Part shown: one piece after another, positions 1 through 8,917 of the stretch
Layout: each line of letters opens with the position of its first letter
Position numbering within the stretch: position 1 is the stretch's first letter
Assembly: GCA_002494165.1 (NCBI GenBank)
Contig: DLBH01000044.1
Coordinates: 1 to 38,359 of the forward strand
Origin: Lachnospiraceae bacterium UBA7026
GTDB taxonomy: Bacteria > Bacillota > Clostridia > Lachnospirales > Lachnospiraceae
Direction of reading: 5' to 3'
DNA: 38,359 nucleotides
Program-made: the position numbers and the translations under genes
The notes under the pieces: generated by a model
Seen by the model: only the letters and a program-made list of their open reading frames with translations
The model's database searches: none
What the model was told of the DNA's origin: nothing

Positions 1-145
1 TTTGTTATTCAGTTGTCAAGCTGCATCCGCTTTCGTTTCACGCGAAAGCTTCATTAGAATACCACAAGGGTTTTTCAATGTCAAGAATAAATTTCAAAAA
101 TATTTCAGCTTCCCCGGGCCGGCTTATACCGGTCTCCAGACAGGC

Positions 146-1360
146 TCAGTTTCCCTTTGCCCAGATCTTCATGTGCATCTCCACCGTCTTATCAGAGAAG
201 ATCACCCGGTAGGCCCGCCATCCCGACATGGGGAAGACTGCCTGCAGGGTCCCTCCCTGCAGAGTATTCTGGAAGAGAATATTCCCTTTCCTGTTTAAAA
301 TGGTACATTCATTCTCATGTATGGCGATAATCTGTCTGCCCCACACGCTGACGCTTTCATAATTCATATCCACATAGCTTCTGGCCTTGCGGTTACCCTT
401 GCTGCTGTAGAGCTCATAGATATATTTTCCCTTTTCAGGCTGGTCTACATTATCCAGGATAAATCCCAGATTACTGCCTGACGTAAATACCGATTCGATC
501 TCCTGGCTGAACTTGAGAGTCCTGGTCTCCCTTGTCTCATCAGACACCCTGAAAAAATGTACCTCCCCGTCCCCCACAGCTGCCAGCTGCTTATCATCGA
601 GGAAAACGAGCTTGGGAATCATCAGATTCTCATAATCGAAACCACCCTCCATGGAGATATCCTCGTCGCTTTGCAGCTGCCTGGTCAGGTCGTAAAATAC
701 CAGGGAATTCTTTGCCTGCATTCCTTTTACGGAATAATAAGAAACCACCAGAACCGTCCCGTCCGGGGACAGGGCTGCTGCCAGAGGATAACCGGTCACA
801 TCAACAGTAGTCTTCATCTCGGCAATCAGCTTGCCTGTCCTGTCATAGACCTGGATATAATTGCTGTCCTCTCCTTCGAGAATCACTTCAACCATGCCTT
901 CTCTGGAGAGACCTGCCTGAATCAGGGGAAAGCCAAGGGTCAGGGAGGAGACTTCTCCCTTCTCGTCAAAGACTGTGAGCACATTACCTCCCCGGTCGCC
1001 CATAGCCGCATAGGAATCCGACTTTACAATGAAAGGATGAGCGTAGGATACGGGAGTATTCCACTCGGAGACCCCGTATTTTTTCTGGTATTCGATACCA
1101 TCCCCACTGTACTTGAGGAAACCATCTTTAAAGGGCTCATATTTTACATCGCCCCGCTCTTCCGTGTCCTGCTCATTGCGGTAGACATAGTCGTAGAGCC
1201 GGCTGTTATTGCTTATATAAAAACCCACAATCACAGCCAGCAGGATGACGATGCCTGCCGTAATCTGGGCCCTTTTTTTCCTGGCCCTCTTTTTCTGGAT
1301 CCGCATCAGCTCTTCTTTTTTAGATGAAAATAATTCATAATTATATATCTGTTTAGCCAC
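146..1360 (-). CDS. DUF5711-like membrane-anchored beta-propeller protein
   Basis: A 404-residue protein with a basic N-terminus, one hydrophobic anchor at about residues 34-51 (AGIVILLAVIVGFYISNN) and a large extracytoplasmic part. The rest is a run of beta-rich segments that read like WD/PQQ-type blades (for example NVLTVFDEKG, NYIQVYDRTGKLIAE and ALSPDGTVLVVSYYS). This layout matches the DUF5711 family common in Lachnospiraceae, whose function is unknown to me. The start is GTG, chosen because AAGGGGAG lies 5-6 bases upstream. It is the last minus-strand gene here and the serC terminator separates it from serC. A sensor or scaffold role at the cell surface would be a guess. Confidence 0.75.
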   Translation of the reverse strand: MAKQIYNYELFSSKKEELMRIQKKRARKKRAQITAGIVILLAVIVGFYISNNSRLYDYVYRNEQDTEERGDVKYEPFKDGFLKYSGDGIEYQKKYGVSEWNTPVSYAHPFIVKSDSYAAMGDRGGNVLTVFDEKGEVSSLTLGFPLIQAGLSREGMVEVILEGEDSNYIQVYDRTGKLIAEMKTTVDVTGYPLAAALSPDGTVLVVSYYSVKGMQAKNSLVFYDLTRQLQSDEDISMEGGFDYENLMIPKLVFLDDKQLAAVGDGEVHFFRVSDETRETRTLKFSQEIESVFTSGSNLGFILDNVDQPEKGKYIYELYSSKGNRKARSYVDMNYESVSVWGRQIIAIHENECTILNRKGNILFQNTLQGGTLQAVFPMSGWRAYRVIFSDKTVEMHMKIWAKGN

Positions 1361-1401
1361 CGGAACTCCCCTTGGTATTATGATGCAGCCATCCCTGCTT
1401 T

Positions 1402-1442
1402 AAAAAAATGGCTTCCACAAGTCATATCGATGAGGAAGCCAT
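1402..1442 (-). terminator. Rho-independent terminator of serC
   Basis: A perfect 9-bp stem (ATGGCTTCC at 1408-1416 with GGAAGCCAT at 1434-1442) is followed, read on the minus strand, by seven T residues. It lies 145 bases past the serC stop and before the DUF5711-like gene, so it separates the two units. Confidence 0.8.
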
Positions 1443-1585
1443 CTTTAAAATCCCTGCATAAATCATATCAGATCAAGTCTGCCAGACACAGGACACCCTA
1501 TCCCATGACGCCCTGTCCCCGGACAAGCCTTTTTTAAGAGCGTCCGGGATGGCCGTCATGATGGTTCTGCCCAGGTCAGGCAGTC

Positions 1586-2668
1586 CTATGCATTATTCTT
1601 TTCAAACTCGCGCATAAAAGCGACCAGCTTTTCCACACCCTCGATAGGCATGGCATTATAGATGGAAGCTCTCATGCCGCCTACAGTTCTGTGCCCTTTG
1701 AGATTCACAAAGCCCGCTTCCGTCGCCTCTGCCACAAACTTAGCGTCAAGGTCCTTGTCCCCTGTTACGAAAGGAACGTTCATAAGAGACCTGTCTTCTT
1801 TGACAACAGTTCCTTTAAAGAGCTTGCTCTCGTCAAGGAAATCATAAAGGAGCTTGGCCTTCTTCTCGTTATAATCCTTCATGGCTTCAAGTCCACCTTG
1901 CTTCTTAAGCCACTTAAATACCTTGCCACAGATATAGATACCATAGCAGGGCGGTGTATTATAGAGAGAATCCTTGTCAGCGTGGGTCTTGTATTTCAGC
2001 ATGGTAGGAGTTCCCTCAAGTACGTCGTCTGTGATCAGGTCCTCGCGGATGATCAGGATCACAACTCCGGCCGGCCCTACATTCTTCTGGACACCACCGT
2101 AAATCACACCATACTTCTCAACATCTACCGGCTCTGACAGGAAACAGGAGGACACATCTGCCACCAGAGTCTTGCCCTTTGTGTTGGGCAATGTCTTGAA
2201 CTTGGTACCGTAAATCGTATTATTCTCACAGATATATACATAATCTGCGTCTTCGTCTATGGGCAGGTCAGAGCAATCCGGAATATAGGAAAATGTCTTA
2301 TCCTCAGAGGAAGCCACCTTCACTGCCTTACCATATTTGGAAGCTTCCTGCCAGGCCTTCTTGGCCCACTGGCCGGTGACAATATAATCTGCCACACCAT
2401 TCTTCATCAGATTCATGGGAATGGCCGCGAACTGCTGGGACGCTCCGCCCTGAAGGAACAGAACCTTATAATTATCAGGAATATTCATGAGATCCCGCAG
2501 ATCCTGCTCGGCCTCTTTGATGATATTATCAAAGACTTTGGACCGGTGGCTCATCTCCATGACTGACATACCGGATCCCCTGTAGTCCATCATCTCATCT
2601 GCGGCCTCTCTTAAAACCTCTTCCGGAAGCACTGCAGGCCCGGCCGAGAAATTATATACTCTTCCCAT
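1586..2668 (-). CDS. serC: Phosphoserine aminotransferase SerC
   Basis: A 360-residue PLP enzyme of the SerC family that converts 3-phosphohydroxypyruvate and glutamate to phosphoserine and 2-oxoglutarate in serine biosynthesis, in the cytoplasm. The N-terminus YNFSAGPAVLP is the family hallmark, and LQGGASQQF binds cofactor phosphate. GGVQKNVGPAG carries the Schiff-base lysine (about K195). The length is normal for the family. The start ATG has AAGGAGG eight bases upstream. It lies downstream of cysK on the same strand, with its own promoter overlapping a possible cysK terminator. Serine made here feeds cysteine synthesis, so the pair is functionally linked. No serA (phosphoglycerate dehydrogenase) is in the window. 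Confidence 0.96.
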   Translation of the reverse strand: MGRVYNFSAGPAVLPEEVLREAADEMMDYRGSGMSVMEMSHRSKVFDNIIKEAEQDLRDLMNIPDNYKVLFLQGGASQQFAAIPMNLMKNGVADYIVTGQWAKKAWQEASKYGKAVKVASSEDKTFSYIPDCSDLPIDEDADYVYICENNTIYGTKFKTLPNTKGKTLVADVSSCFLSEPVDVEKYGVIYGGVQKNVGPAGVVILIIREDLITDDVLEGTPTMLKYKTHADKDSLYNTPPCYGIYICGKVFKWLKKQGGLEAMKDYNEKKAKLLYDFLDESKLFKGTVVKEDRSLMNVPFVTGDKDLDAKFVAEATEAGFVNLKGHRTVGGMRASIYNAMPIEGVEKLVAFMREFEKNNA

Positions 2669-2713
2669 CGTTATATCCTCCTTATATAGATATCAGTTGA
2701 AAAACTGGTACAT

Positions 2714-2742
2714 ATTATAAACCTGAACCAGTCTTTTTGCAA
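2714..2742 (-). promoter_or_regulatory. serC promoter overlapping a cysK terminator-like dyad
   Basis: On the minus strand TTGCAA (2737-2742) and TATAAT (2714-2719) are 17 bp apart. An inverted repeat (ACTGGT/ACCAGT flanked by A and T runs) spans the -10 region and could end cysK transcripts or act as an operator. Confidence 0.6.
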
Positions 2743-2783
2743 TTACATTTTAATATCCCAGGAGGCCGGGCCCTGCCAGAAGG

Positions 2784-3692
2784 CTATTTCCGGAAGAGAT
2801 CCGTGCTGAAATACCGCTCCATACGATCCGGAAGAATGGTCGCTACGACCTTATCCTTGCCGTATTTCTTTGCCATCTGTATGGAAGCCCATACATTTGC
2901 CCCAGAGGAGGTTCCACAGAGCAGGCCCATCTCGGAAGCCAGTCTCCTGGTAGTGTCCATGGCATCTTCATCGGTGACAGTCACAATCTCATCGATGAGG
3001 GAGGTGTCGAGAACCTCCGGGACAAAGCCGTCTCCGATTCCCTGGATCTGGTGAAGTCCCGGCTCATCCCCCAGGAGGGCAGATACATTCTTCGGCTCCA
3101 CGGCAGTGATGATGATATCAGGATTCTTCTCTTTTAAATACTTGCTGATACCCTGGAGGGTTCCGCCGCTGCCAAGTCCGGACACAAAAATATCCACCTT
3201 GCCGCCCAGCTGCTCATAGATCTCCGGACCAGTGGTCAGGTAATGGATCTCCGGGTTGTGAGGGTTCTCAAACTGCTGGGGCATATAATATTCGTCAGAC
3301 TGGGAGGCAATCCGGTTGGCCTCCTGGACACAACCGTCCAGACTCAGATGGGCAGGTGTCAGCACCAGCTCCGCGCCCAGGGCCCGGATAATCTTGCGGC
3401 GCTCTTCACTCATATTCTCCGGCATGACAATAATGACACGGTAGCCCATCCGGACACCGCAGAGAGCCAGTCCGATTCCTGTATTGCCTGAAGTGGGCTC
3501 AACGATGGTCATGCCCTTCTTCAGCTTGCCTTCTCTCTCAGCCGCCTCGATCATATTCTTTGCCACCCTGTCCTTGATGCTGCCGCCCAGGTTCAGGAAT
3601 TCCGCTTTGGCATAGATCTTATAACCTGTTCCCTTCTCAAGACTAACTATTGGTGTATCCCCAATCATCTCTAAAACATTTTCTACTATCAT
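2784..3692 (-). CDS. cysK: Cysteine synthase (O-acetylserine sulfhydrylase)
   Basis: A 302-residue fold-type II PLP enzyme that makes cysteine from O-acetylserine and sulfide. Key sites are visible: LGGSIKDRVA with the PLP lysine K40, the substrate loop PTSGNTG (66-72), the phosphate-binding GLGSGGT, and a C-terminal CGTSSGAN. The start ATG has AAGGAGA eight bases upstream. It precedes serC on the same strand, 115 bp away. The family also contains CysM and cystathionine beta-synthase-like enzymes; the compact length favours CysK. I found no T-box or SAM riboswitch in the roughly 230 bp upstream. Confidence 0.93.
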   Translation of the reverse strand: MIVENVLEMIGDTPIVSLEKGTGYKIYAKAEFLNLGGSIKDRVAKNMIEAAEREGKLKKGMTIVEPTSGNTGIGLALCGVRMGYRVIIVMPENMSEERRKIIRALGAELVLTPAHLSLDGCVQEANRIASQSDEYYMPQQFENPHNPEIHYLTTGPEIYEQLGGKVDIFVSGLGSGGTLQGISKYLKEKNPDIIITAVEPKNVSALLGDEPGLHQIQGIGDGFVPEVLDTSLIDEIVTVTDEDAMDTTRRLASEMGLLCGTSSGANVWASIQMAKKYGKDKVVATILPDRMERYFSTDLFRK

Positions 3693-3870
3693 AATTATCT
3701 CCTTTTCACTTCAATATCCTGCCCCCTTATAGGTCTGCCCCTTTGGAAAGTCTGAAGGCAGTCACCGGGATTGAGAGCACATATTAAGAAAAAGTATACC
3801 ATATTTTAGGTCTTGTGAAAACTTATGATTATACTTCTTTTCCTTGCCGGCCTCATGGTTTTTCCCCTTG

Positions 3871-3900
3871 TTGACAGTACTGCCTGCTCTTATGTAAAAT
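3871..3900 (+). promoter_or_regulatory. Promoter of the 89-residue gene
   Basis: TTGACA (3871-3876) and TAAAAT (3895-3900) are separated by 18 bp. The predicted start falls just before the ribosome binding site GGAGG, giving a very short leader. Confidence 0.65.
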
Positions 3901-3920
3901 AGGTAGCGGAGGTAACCAGC

Positions 3921-4190
3921 ATGAAAATATGGTGCAAAGTCATTTCAAATAATCATCTGCTAAAAGACCTGGTCATGGAGAACTATGACCTGGCCATGTC
4001 CAGGACAGCCAAGGTCTATGACTGCCTTGAGCGGGCCTGCTACGAGCTGGACCTGGAAAAGCCCCTCTGGCTTGACCGCAACAAAAGAGACTTTATCCGG
4101 CATGCCAGGACCCGGTTCGACCAGGACAGCTTTATCGAAGAGATCCCCTTTGACTATCTGGATTTCCAGGTAATCGAAGAAGACTACTGA
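3921..4190 (+). CDS. Small conserved-looking protein of unknown function
   Basis: An 89-residue charged, soluble protein that I do not recognise. It has no signal peptide, membrane segment or metal-binding motif. It reads as two helices (MENYDLAMSRTAKVYDCLE and KRDFIRHARTRFDQDSF) and an acidic tail. Support for it being real comes from a near-consensus promoter at 3871-3900, GGAGG about eight bases before the ATG, and core-like codon use. It sits alone between divergent cysK and co-directional murG. A GC-rich dyad (GGCCCGGGGCCCGGCC) follows the stop but lacks a clear U run. Confidence 0.7.
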   Translation: MKIWCKVISNNHLLKDLVMENYDLAMSRTAKVYDCLERACYELDLEKPLWLDRNKRDFIRHARTRFDQDSFIEEIPFDYLDFQVIEEDY

Positions 4191-4287
4191 CATTTGCGGC
4201 CCGGGGCCCGGCCGGTGAAGCTGTTTCTACTATATAAAAAGGTATTTCTTATAAATATTTTTAACTAATAATAAAATGTTGACTTTT

Positions 4288-4318
4288 CCGGTCCTGTCCG
4301 GCCTTTCATCCGGACCGG
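4288..4318 (+). promoter_or_regulatory. Leader hairpin before murG
   Basis: A 7-bp perfect stem, CCGGTCC (4288-4294) with GGACCGG (4312-4318), lies in the probable 5' untranslated region of murG. There is no U run after it, so it is not a plain terminator. Confidence 0.35.
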
Positions 4319-4363
4319 GGCCCGTGACGGATATAGGCTGTCACATTTACAGGAGGATGAATC

Positions 4364-5437
4364 ATGAAAAGAATAATCCTGACCGGCGGCGGTACAGCCG
4401 GCCATGTCACACCAAATATGGCACTGATCCCTGAATTGAAAAAAGCCGGTTACGACATCCATTATATCGGTTCAAAGAAGGGAATCGAGCGCCGGCTGAT
4501 CGGGGATATGGATATCCCCTACTACCCCATCTCCTCAGGCAAGCTCCGCCGCTATTTTGACCTGAAGAATTTCACGGATCCCTTCCGGGTCCTCACGGGC
4601 TATTTCCAGGCTTCCCGTCTCATGGGAAGACTCAAGCCGGACATCCTTTTTTCCAAGGGCGGCTTTGTTTCCGTTCCGGTTGTGATCGCAGCTAAAAGAA
4701 AGAAGATTCCCGTGATCATCCATGAGTCTGACATCACGCCGGGCCTGGCCAACAAGCTTTCTTTTGGCTCAGCGTCGAAAGTCTGCTGTAATTTCCCGGA
4801 GACGGTCAAGTACCTGCCGGAAGGCAAGGCAGTGCTCACCGGATCACCCATCCGGGCCCAGCTCTTCTCCGGAGACAAGGATAAGGGCCTTTCCCTGTGT
4901 GGTTTTAAGGCCGGCAAGCCGGTTCTGCTGGTCATGGGAGGCAGTCTTGGCTCCGTGGCCATCAACCAGGCCGTCAGGGCCAGCCTTGACAGCCTGCTGG
5001 AATCCTTCCAGCTTATCCACCTCTGCGGCAAAGGCAATCTTGACCAGAGCCTGGCATCCAGGCCGGGCTACTGCCAGTTCGAATATGCCAGCCAGGAACT
5101 GCCCCACCTTTTCGCCGCGGCAGACCTTTTTATCTCCAGGGCCGGTGCCAATACGATCTGTGAGATCCTAGCTCTCCGGAAGCCCAATATTCTAATCCCC
5201 CTGACCGCTGCTGCCAGCCGGGGAGACCAGCTTTTAAATGCCGCCTCCTTCGAAAAGTCAGGCTACTCCTACGTTCTTCATGAAGAGGATGTAAGCAGGG
5301 ACAGCCTTTTAAAGGCAGTTCACCATGTTTATAATAAGAAGGACCAGTATATCGCCGCCCTCAATGAAGGATCTGAAAACAGCGCGGTAGACCTGATTAT
5401 GGACCTGATCAACAAGTATGCCGGCAGGAGATCCTGA
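4364..5437 (+). CDS. murG: MurG, lipid II-forming GlcNAc transferase
   Basis: A 357-residue GT28 glycosyltransferase that adds GlcNAc from UDP-GlcNAc to lipid I on the inner membrane face, giving lipid II. The N-terminal loop [11 protein letters not shown] (8-18), SKGGFVSVP, the second glycine loop MGGSLGS and the donor-site motif [11 protein letters not shown] are all present. The length is normal. ACAGGAGG precedes the ATG. The gene stands alone, away from any mra/fts/mur cluster, so it is either the only dispersed copy or a second one; the window cannot tell. Its 3' end is only 8 bp from the convergent carboxypeptidase gene, another peptidoglycan enzyme. Confidence 0.95.
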   Translation: MKRIILTGGGTAGHVTPNMALIPELKKAGYDIHYIGSKKGIERRLIGDMDIPYYPISSGKLRRYFDLKNFTDPFRVLTGYFQASRLMGRLKPDILFSKGGFVSVPVVIAAKRKKIPVIIHESDITPGLANKLSFGSASKVCCNFPETVKYLPEGKAVLTGSPIRAQLFSGDKDKGLSLCGFKAGKPVLLVMGGSLGSVAINQAVRASLDSLLESFQLIHLCGKGNLDQSLASRPGYCQFEYASQELPHLFAAADLFISRAGANTICEILALRKPNILIPLTAAASRGDQLLNAASFEKSGYSYVLHEEDVSRDSLLKAVHHVYNKKDQYIAALNEGSENSAVDLIMDLINKYAGRRS

Positions 5438-5445
5438 CCTGGCTC

Positions 5446-6468
5446 TCACACCAGTTCCATGGTCAGCCGCAGCCGGTTGCCCCTGGTCTCCAGACTTCCC
5501 AGGCTGCCGCTGATAAGAGGCATCATGGGCGGGTGATGACCGATGTCGGCATCCATAACAATGGGCAGATTATATTTTCCCAGGATGTCTGTCACTGCCC
5601 GGTACTGGTCCAGACCCATAATCTCCTCACCATACATATAGGGACGTCCGATGATAAAGCCCCTGGCCGTGGAAAACCAGCCTGCCTGGTCCAGATGCCA
5701 GAGGGCTCTTCTTATGGAGAGAACATTCAGGTCACAGGCCTCCAGAAACCAGAGGATTCCATCTTTTTCATACCTCTTTGAAAACTCCTTAACCTGGTCA
5801 AAAGCTGTCCCACAGAGATTAACCAGGCTGTCCAGACAACCTCCCAGCAGCCTGCCCCTGGCCCGGACATCACCCTCCGGCCAGGTCTTCAGGGCAAAAG
5901 GTTCAGTGATAGTGTAGGGCTCCAGGGGATGGTCCGCATCCTTCTTACCCTCCAGTTCCCACCCCTTATAATTGGATACCACAAGTTTCCTCCCCTGCAG
6001 CATATCAAGGGCGTCCCCTATGGCCGGATGCCAGGGCTCCATCCCGAAGGCCGGTCCACAGGGACCGTAGATGGCCGCTGTGTCACAGAGGGTTGCCAAG
6101 GTGAAAACCAGATTGCTGTTATCGGAATAACCCATAAACCATTTTGCAGGCGCCTTGGCAATCTTTTCAAAGGGCAGAAAGGGCAGGATCTCACACATAA
6201 GCTCTCCGCCTCCGCAGGAGACCAGCACATCAGCCTCTTCTCCTATGTACCAATCCTCGAACTCCTTGGCACACTGATCGGGTGTATTACTGATACCCAG
6301 GCCTTTTCCCTCATAGACGTTGGGTCCCAATGCTATCCTGAAGCCTTTTTTCTTCAACACTTCAAGGGCGTGGTCAAAGGATGTCCTGTAGGGTTCAATC
6401 ACACACCCAAAGGAAGGGGCAATGAAACCGATTCTTCCATGATCTTTCAGAAAATTACCATATTTCAT
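5446..6468 (-). CDS. S66-family LD-carboxypeptidase / MccF-like peptidase
   Basis: A serine peptidase of the S66 family (LD-carboxypeptidase A or microcin C7 self-immunity MccF type), about 340 residues. GYSDNS holds the nucleophile (S115 from the chosen start), and DADIGHHPP near the C-terminus supplies the histidine. The upstream GGGEL segment is typical. LdcA trims the terminal D-Ala from tetrapeptides in cell wall recycling, while MccF-type members cleave peptidyl-adenylates. The lack of a signal peptide fits a cytoplasmic enzyme. I chose ATG 6468 (MKYGNF) because GGGAAAGGA lies eight bases upstream; the in-frame ATGs at 6492-6498 have no such site. Confidence 0.88.
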   Translation of the reverse strand: MKYGNFLKDHGRIGFIAPSFGCVIEPYRTSFDHALEVLKKKGFRIALGPNVYEGKGLGISNTPDQCAKEFEDWYIGEEADVLVSCGGGELMCEILPFLPFEKIAKAPAKWFMGYSDNSNLVFTLATLCDTAAIYGPCGPAFGMEPWHPAIGDALDMLQGRKLVVSNYKGWELEGKKDADHPLEPYTITEPFALKTWPEGDVRARGRLLGGCLDSLVNLCGTAFDQVKEFSKRYEKDGILWFLEACDLNVLSIRRALWHLDQAGWFSTARGFIIGRPYMYGEEIMGLDQYRAVTDILGKYNLPIVMDADIGHHPPMMPLISGSLGSLETRGNRLRLTMELV

Positions 6469-6709
6469 ATCGTTTTTCCTTTCCCAATCCATCATCATAT
6501 ATTGACAGATTTTTTCATAAATTAATTTGAACTCTCAGAATATTATATAATTATTACATATTTATTTATTCATTAATTTTTTGGATCCATACTTGTCCTT
6601 CCAATACTAAATTTTGTACTTTTTTTCATAAATACTGTTAAAAAACCACAATTTATTACAAATAAATTATGAAGCTTCTCGTAAATATTACAAACTTGTT
6701 AACATTCTC

Positions 6710-6738
6710 TTGACTTCATTTAGCTTTTACGGTAACAT
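6710..6738 (+). promoter_or_regulatory. Promoter of the NlpC/P60-like gene
   Basis: TTGACT (6710-6715) and TAACAT (6733-6738) are 17 bp apart in an AT-rich divergent spacer (6469-6786). The rest of that spacer shows no further gene. Confidence 0.6.
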
Positions 6739-6786
6739 AATTAATGTGCAATTCCCAAACTAAGCAATTAGATAAGGAGAACTACA

Positions 6787-7455
6787 TTGATTGAATCAAA
6801 AAACCTGAATAAAACAAGATCTTTCTTTCTATTTTTAGCCCTGTCAATGATTATTACGGCTTATGCCTTTTCATCTAAAATCACCACTGAAGCAGCTACA
6901 GACAGCCGACAGGCTGTCAGCGAAAGAGAACAACTGCGCCAGGCCCGCGTGAAAAGATGGTATGCAGTCTGCACCAACGTAGGCCGGATTATGGCCCAGA
7001 AGAATTTCCGCTACAGCAACGGAGGTGTTTCAAAATCATTCAGAACCGCTCTGAAAAAAGGCAAAAGGCGGTGCAACTGCGCCCGCTATGTCAGCTGGTG
7101 CGTTCAGGAGTTCGGTGCCATTTCCCGGAATAAAACCTTCTATGCCACCAGCGGGGGCGGAATCCATAAGAGTTTCAAAAGCTGGGGCAATCAGGTGTCC
7201 GTCCACCGGGTCTACAGGAGTCCTTCCAACGCCGGTCTCAAAGAAGGGGATATATGCTTCTGGGATGGTGTTCCCCATGTCTGCATCTATGCAGGCAAAA
7301 GTGAAAAAGGAAACACCCTCTGGTTTGATGGAGGAAAAGTAGCCACAAGAAGTAATTCCGAAGGCAGCACCTACAGCAAGTACGGCCGCCGCCACCTGGG
7401 TTATCTTGACGGCCGCACCATCTCCTACATCGTCCGGATCAAGGCCCTTCAGTAG
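6787..7455 (+). CDS. Secreted NlpC/P60-like (CHAP-like) cysteine hydrolase
   Basis: A 222-residue protein with a signal peptide (FFLFLALSMIITAYAFSS) and a C-terminal domain that reads like a papain-fold wall hydrolase. A cysteine pair occurs in RRCNCARYVSW (C96 and C98), followed by KEGDICFWDGVPHVCIYAG, the usual GD..F....HV.iY.G strand with H164. These fit the NlpC/P60 or CHAP pattern, with C98 the likely nucleophile. No wall-binding repeat is present. The start is TTG, set by AAGGAGA six bases upstream. It has its own promoter and terminator. The substrate is not known, and the family call rests on motifs only. Confidence 0.65.
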   Translation: MIESKNLNKTRSFFLFLALSMIITAYAFSSKITTEAATDSRQAVSEREQLRQARVKRWYAVCTNVGRIMAQKNFRYSNGGVSKSFRTALKKGKRRCNCARYVSWCVQEFGAISRNKTFYATSGGGIHKSFKSWGNQVSVHRVYRSPSNAGLKEGDICFWDGVPHVCIYAGKSEKGNTLWFDGGKVATRSNSEGSTYSKYGRRHLGYLDGRTISYIVRIKALQ

Positions 7456-7496
7456 TCTACGGTCATCACAAGCTACATATAATTATTTTAACAGAT

Positions 7497-7549
7497 AGAC
7501 TTTCTGCTTGAAAGAGGTCACAGCCGACTTCCTGCAGAAAGTCTTTTTT
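7497..7549 (+). terminator. Rho-independent terminator of the NlpC/P60-like gene
   Basis: An 11-bp perfect stem (AGACTTTCTGC at 7497-7507 and GCAGAAAGTCT at 7534-7544) is followed by a T run. Confidence 0.85.
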
Positions 7550-7674
7550 AATTCCTAATGGAAATGTTGGGCTTTCCTTCTGGTATTTAATAACCCTCCA
7601 ATAAATCCGGAATTTTTCCTGACCCTTTTCTGAAAAAAAATAATCAGCCTCTACACAGATTGGCCCGGGATGAA

Positions 7675-7680
7675 TATAAT
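7675..7680 (+). promoter_or_regulatory. Minus-10 element of the LRR-VWA-AAA unit
   Basis: A perfect TATAAT, with only a weak TACACA-like -35 at 17 bp. It places the transcript start near 7687. That rules out an ATG at 7670 as the start and makes 7688 leaderless, favouring the ATG at 7706. Confidence 0.5.
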
Positions 7681-7705
7681 AGAGACTATGATTAAGGAAA
7701 ACACA

Positions 7706-8752
7706 ATGGACAATATAAAAAATATAAGTGAGAACTTCCACCCGCAAGGAACCTGTATCCTCTGGCAGCCTGCAGAGGAAGGCCTGCGGATTATCAGGGT
7801 TTACAGCAGCCAGGCCTGCCTCAGTCTTCCGAAGACCCTTGGAGGAAGACTCGTGACCGAGATCGGCGCCTACTGCTTCTCTGCTTCCCTGCCCAGATAC
7901 ACCGGGCCCCTGTATTACAGCCAGAATATGAACCCAGACCTGGAGAAAGCATGGACCAGCGGCAGTTTCTCTTCTGACCTGTCCCAGCTGGAGAACCGGC
8001 TCTTTCCTTTCTGCGGCAATGCCATAGAAGACTTGCGTCTGCCGACCGGAGTACAGATCCTCCACAACGGAGCCTTCTATAACTGTAGAAAGCTGGCCCG
8101 TCTATCCGTAGGCCCGGACATCCGGGGAATCGGCAGTGACTGTTTTACCAATAACCGGCTCTTTCACCAGCTTATAATGAGGGCTGACCCCCACAGCAGT
8201 CGCGGTCTCAAGCTGCTTCTGGAACGGCTGGCCCAGGACCTGACCGTCTGTTTCACGGACCAGGAGGGCACTGACCTGGGCTCTCTCTATTTTCCTGAAT
8301 ACTACGAATGGCTCGATGAGATTACCGCTGCCCACATTTTCAGCCGGTCCATAAGGGGCGCCGGCTTCCGCATGAGAAAATGTTTCCAGGACAACCGGCT
8401 GGATTTTGAAAAATATGACCAGTGCTTTGAGGCCGCTGTCCGGGAGGAATCCCCGGAGACCTTATGCCGCATCTGCCTCGCCAGGCTGACGAGGCCTATA
8501 GATTTAAAGACCGGCGCCAGAAAGATTTATGAACAAGCCCTGGAAAAAAGGCTGGGTCCGGCCCTGTCCCTGGCCATAGAAGAAAGGGATTCTGATACCC
8601 TTTCCTGGCTCTGCCGGACCTTTTCCCCTGACAGAAAGCTTCTGGCCGACAGCCGCAGCCTGTGTCTTGATAAAGACTGGAGCCAGGGAGCGGCCCTGCT
8701 CATGGAAATGAGTGCTCCGGCAGACATAAAAAAGCGCTTCAGTTTTGACTAG
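7706..8752 (+). CDS. BspA-type leucine-rich-repeat protein
   Basis: About 348 residues with no signal peptide. The N-terminal half has LRR_5/BspA-like segments (LPKTLGGRLVTEIGAYCFS, then LPTGVQILHNGAFYNCRKL and VGPDIRGIGSDCFTNNRLF). The C-terminal half is helical and cysteine-rich, with no family I know. I chose ATG 7706 because AAGGA lies seven bases upstream and the -10 box sits at 7675-7680; in-frame ATGs at 7670 and 7688 are less likely. It heads a unit with the VWA and AAA+ genes, so it may be a recognition or adaptor subunit, which is inference. Its stop lies inside the first unit of a 23-bp tandem repeat. Confidence 0.75.
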   Translation: MDNIKNISENFHPQGTCILWQPAEEGLRIIRVYSSQACLSLPKTLGGRLVTEIGAYCFSASLPRYTGPLYYSQNMNPDLEKAWTSGSFSSDLSQLENRLFPFCGNAIEDLRLPTGVQILHNGAFYNCRKLARLSVGPDIRGIGSDCFTNNRLFHQLIMRADPHSSRGLKLLLERLAQDLTVCFTDQEGTDLGSLYFPEYYEWLDEITAAHIFSRSIRGAGFRMRKCFQDNRLDFEKYDQCFEAAVREESPETLCRICLARLTRPIDLKTGARKIYEQALEKRLGPALSLAIEERDSDTLSWLCRTFSPDRKLLADSRSLCLDKDWSQGAALLMEMSAPADIKKRFSFD

Positions 8753-8878
8753 CCCCGGCAGGCAGTTTTGACCAGGTCCACCAACTGACTTTATTTGGAT
8801 TCACCAATTAGTTTTGATTAGATTCATCCATTTGCTTTAACGAGTTTCACCAATTAACTTTAGCTGGTTTTATCAATT
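8741..8878 (+). repeat. Six degenerate 23-bp tandem repeats
   Basis: Units start at 8741, 8764, 8787, 8810, 8833 and 8856. The later units share ...TTCACCAATT-like ends and CTTTA or GTTTTGA starts. The array begins at the last codons of the LRR gene and fills most of the gap to the VWA gene. There are no unique spacers, so this is not a CRISPR. Confidence 0.8.
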
Positions 8879-8917
8879 AGACCAGACTTCTGAAGGCAGG
8901 AAAGGAGGCAAACGCTG

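Noticed and set aside
557..1327. Long plus-strand frame opposite the DUF5711-like gene
   Set aside because: Shadow of a real minus-strand gene that has its own ribosome binding site, anchor and domain pattern.
3693..3870. T-box or riboswitch upstream of cysK
   Set aside because: No AGGGTGGAACCGCG-like T-box, no SAM-riboswitch core and no leader terminator are visible.
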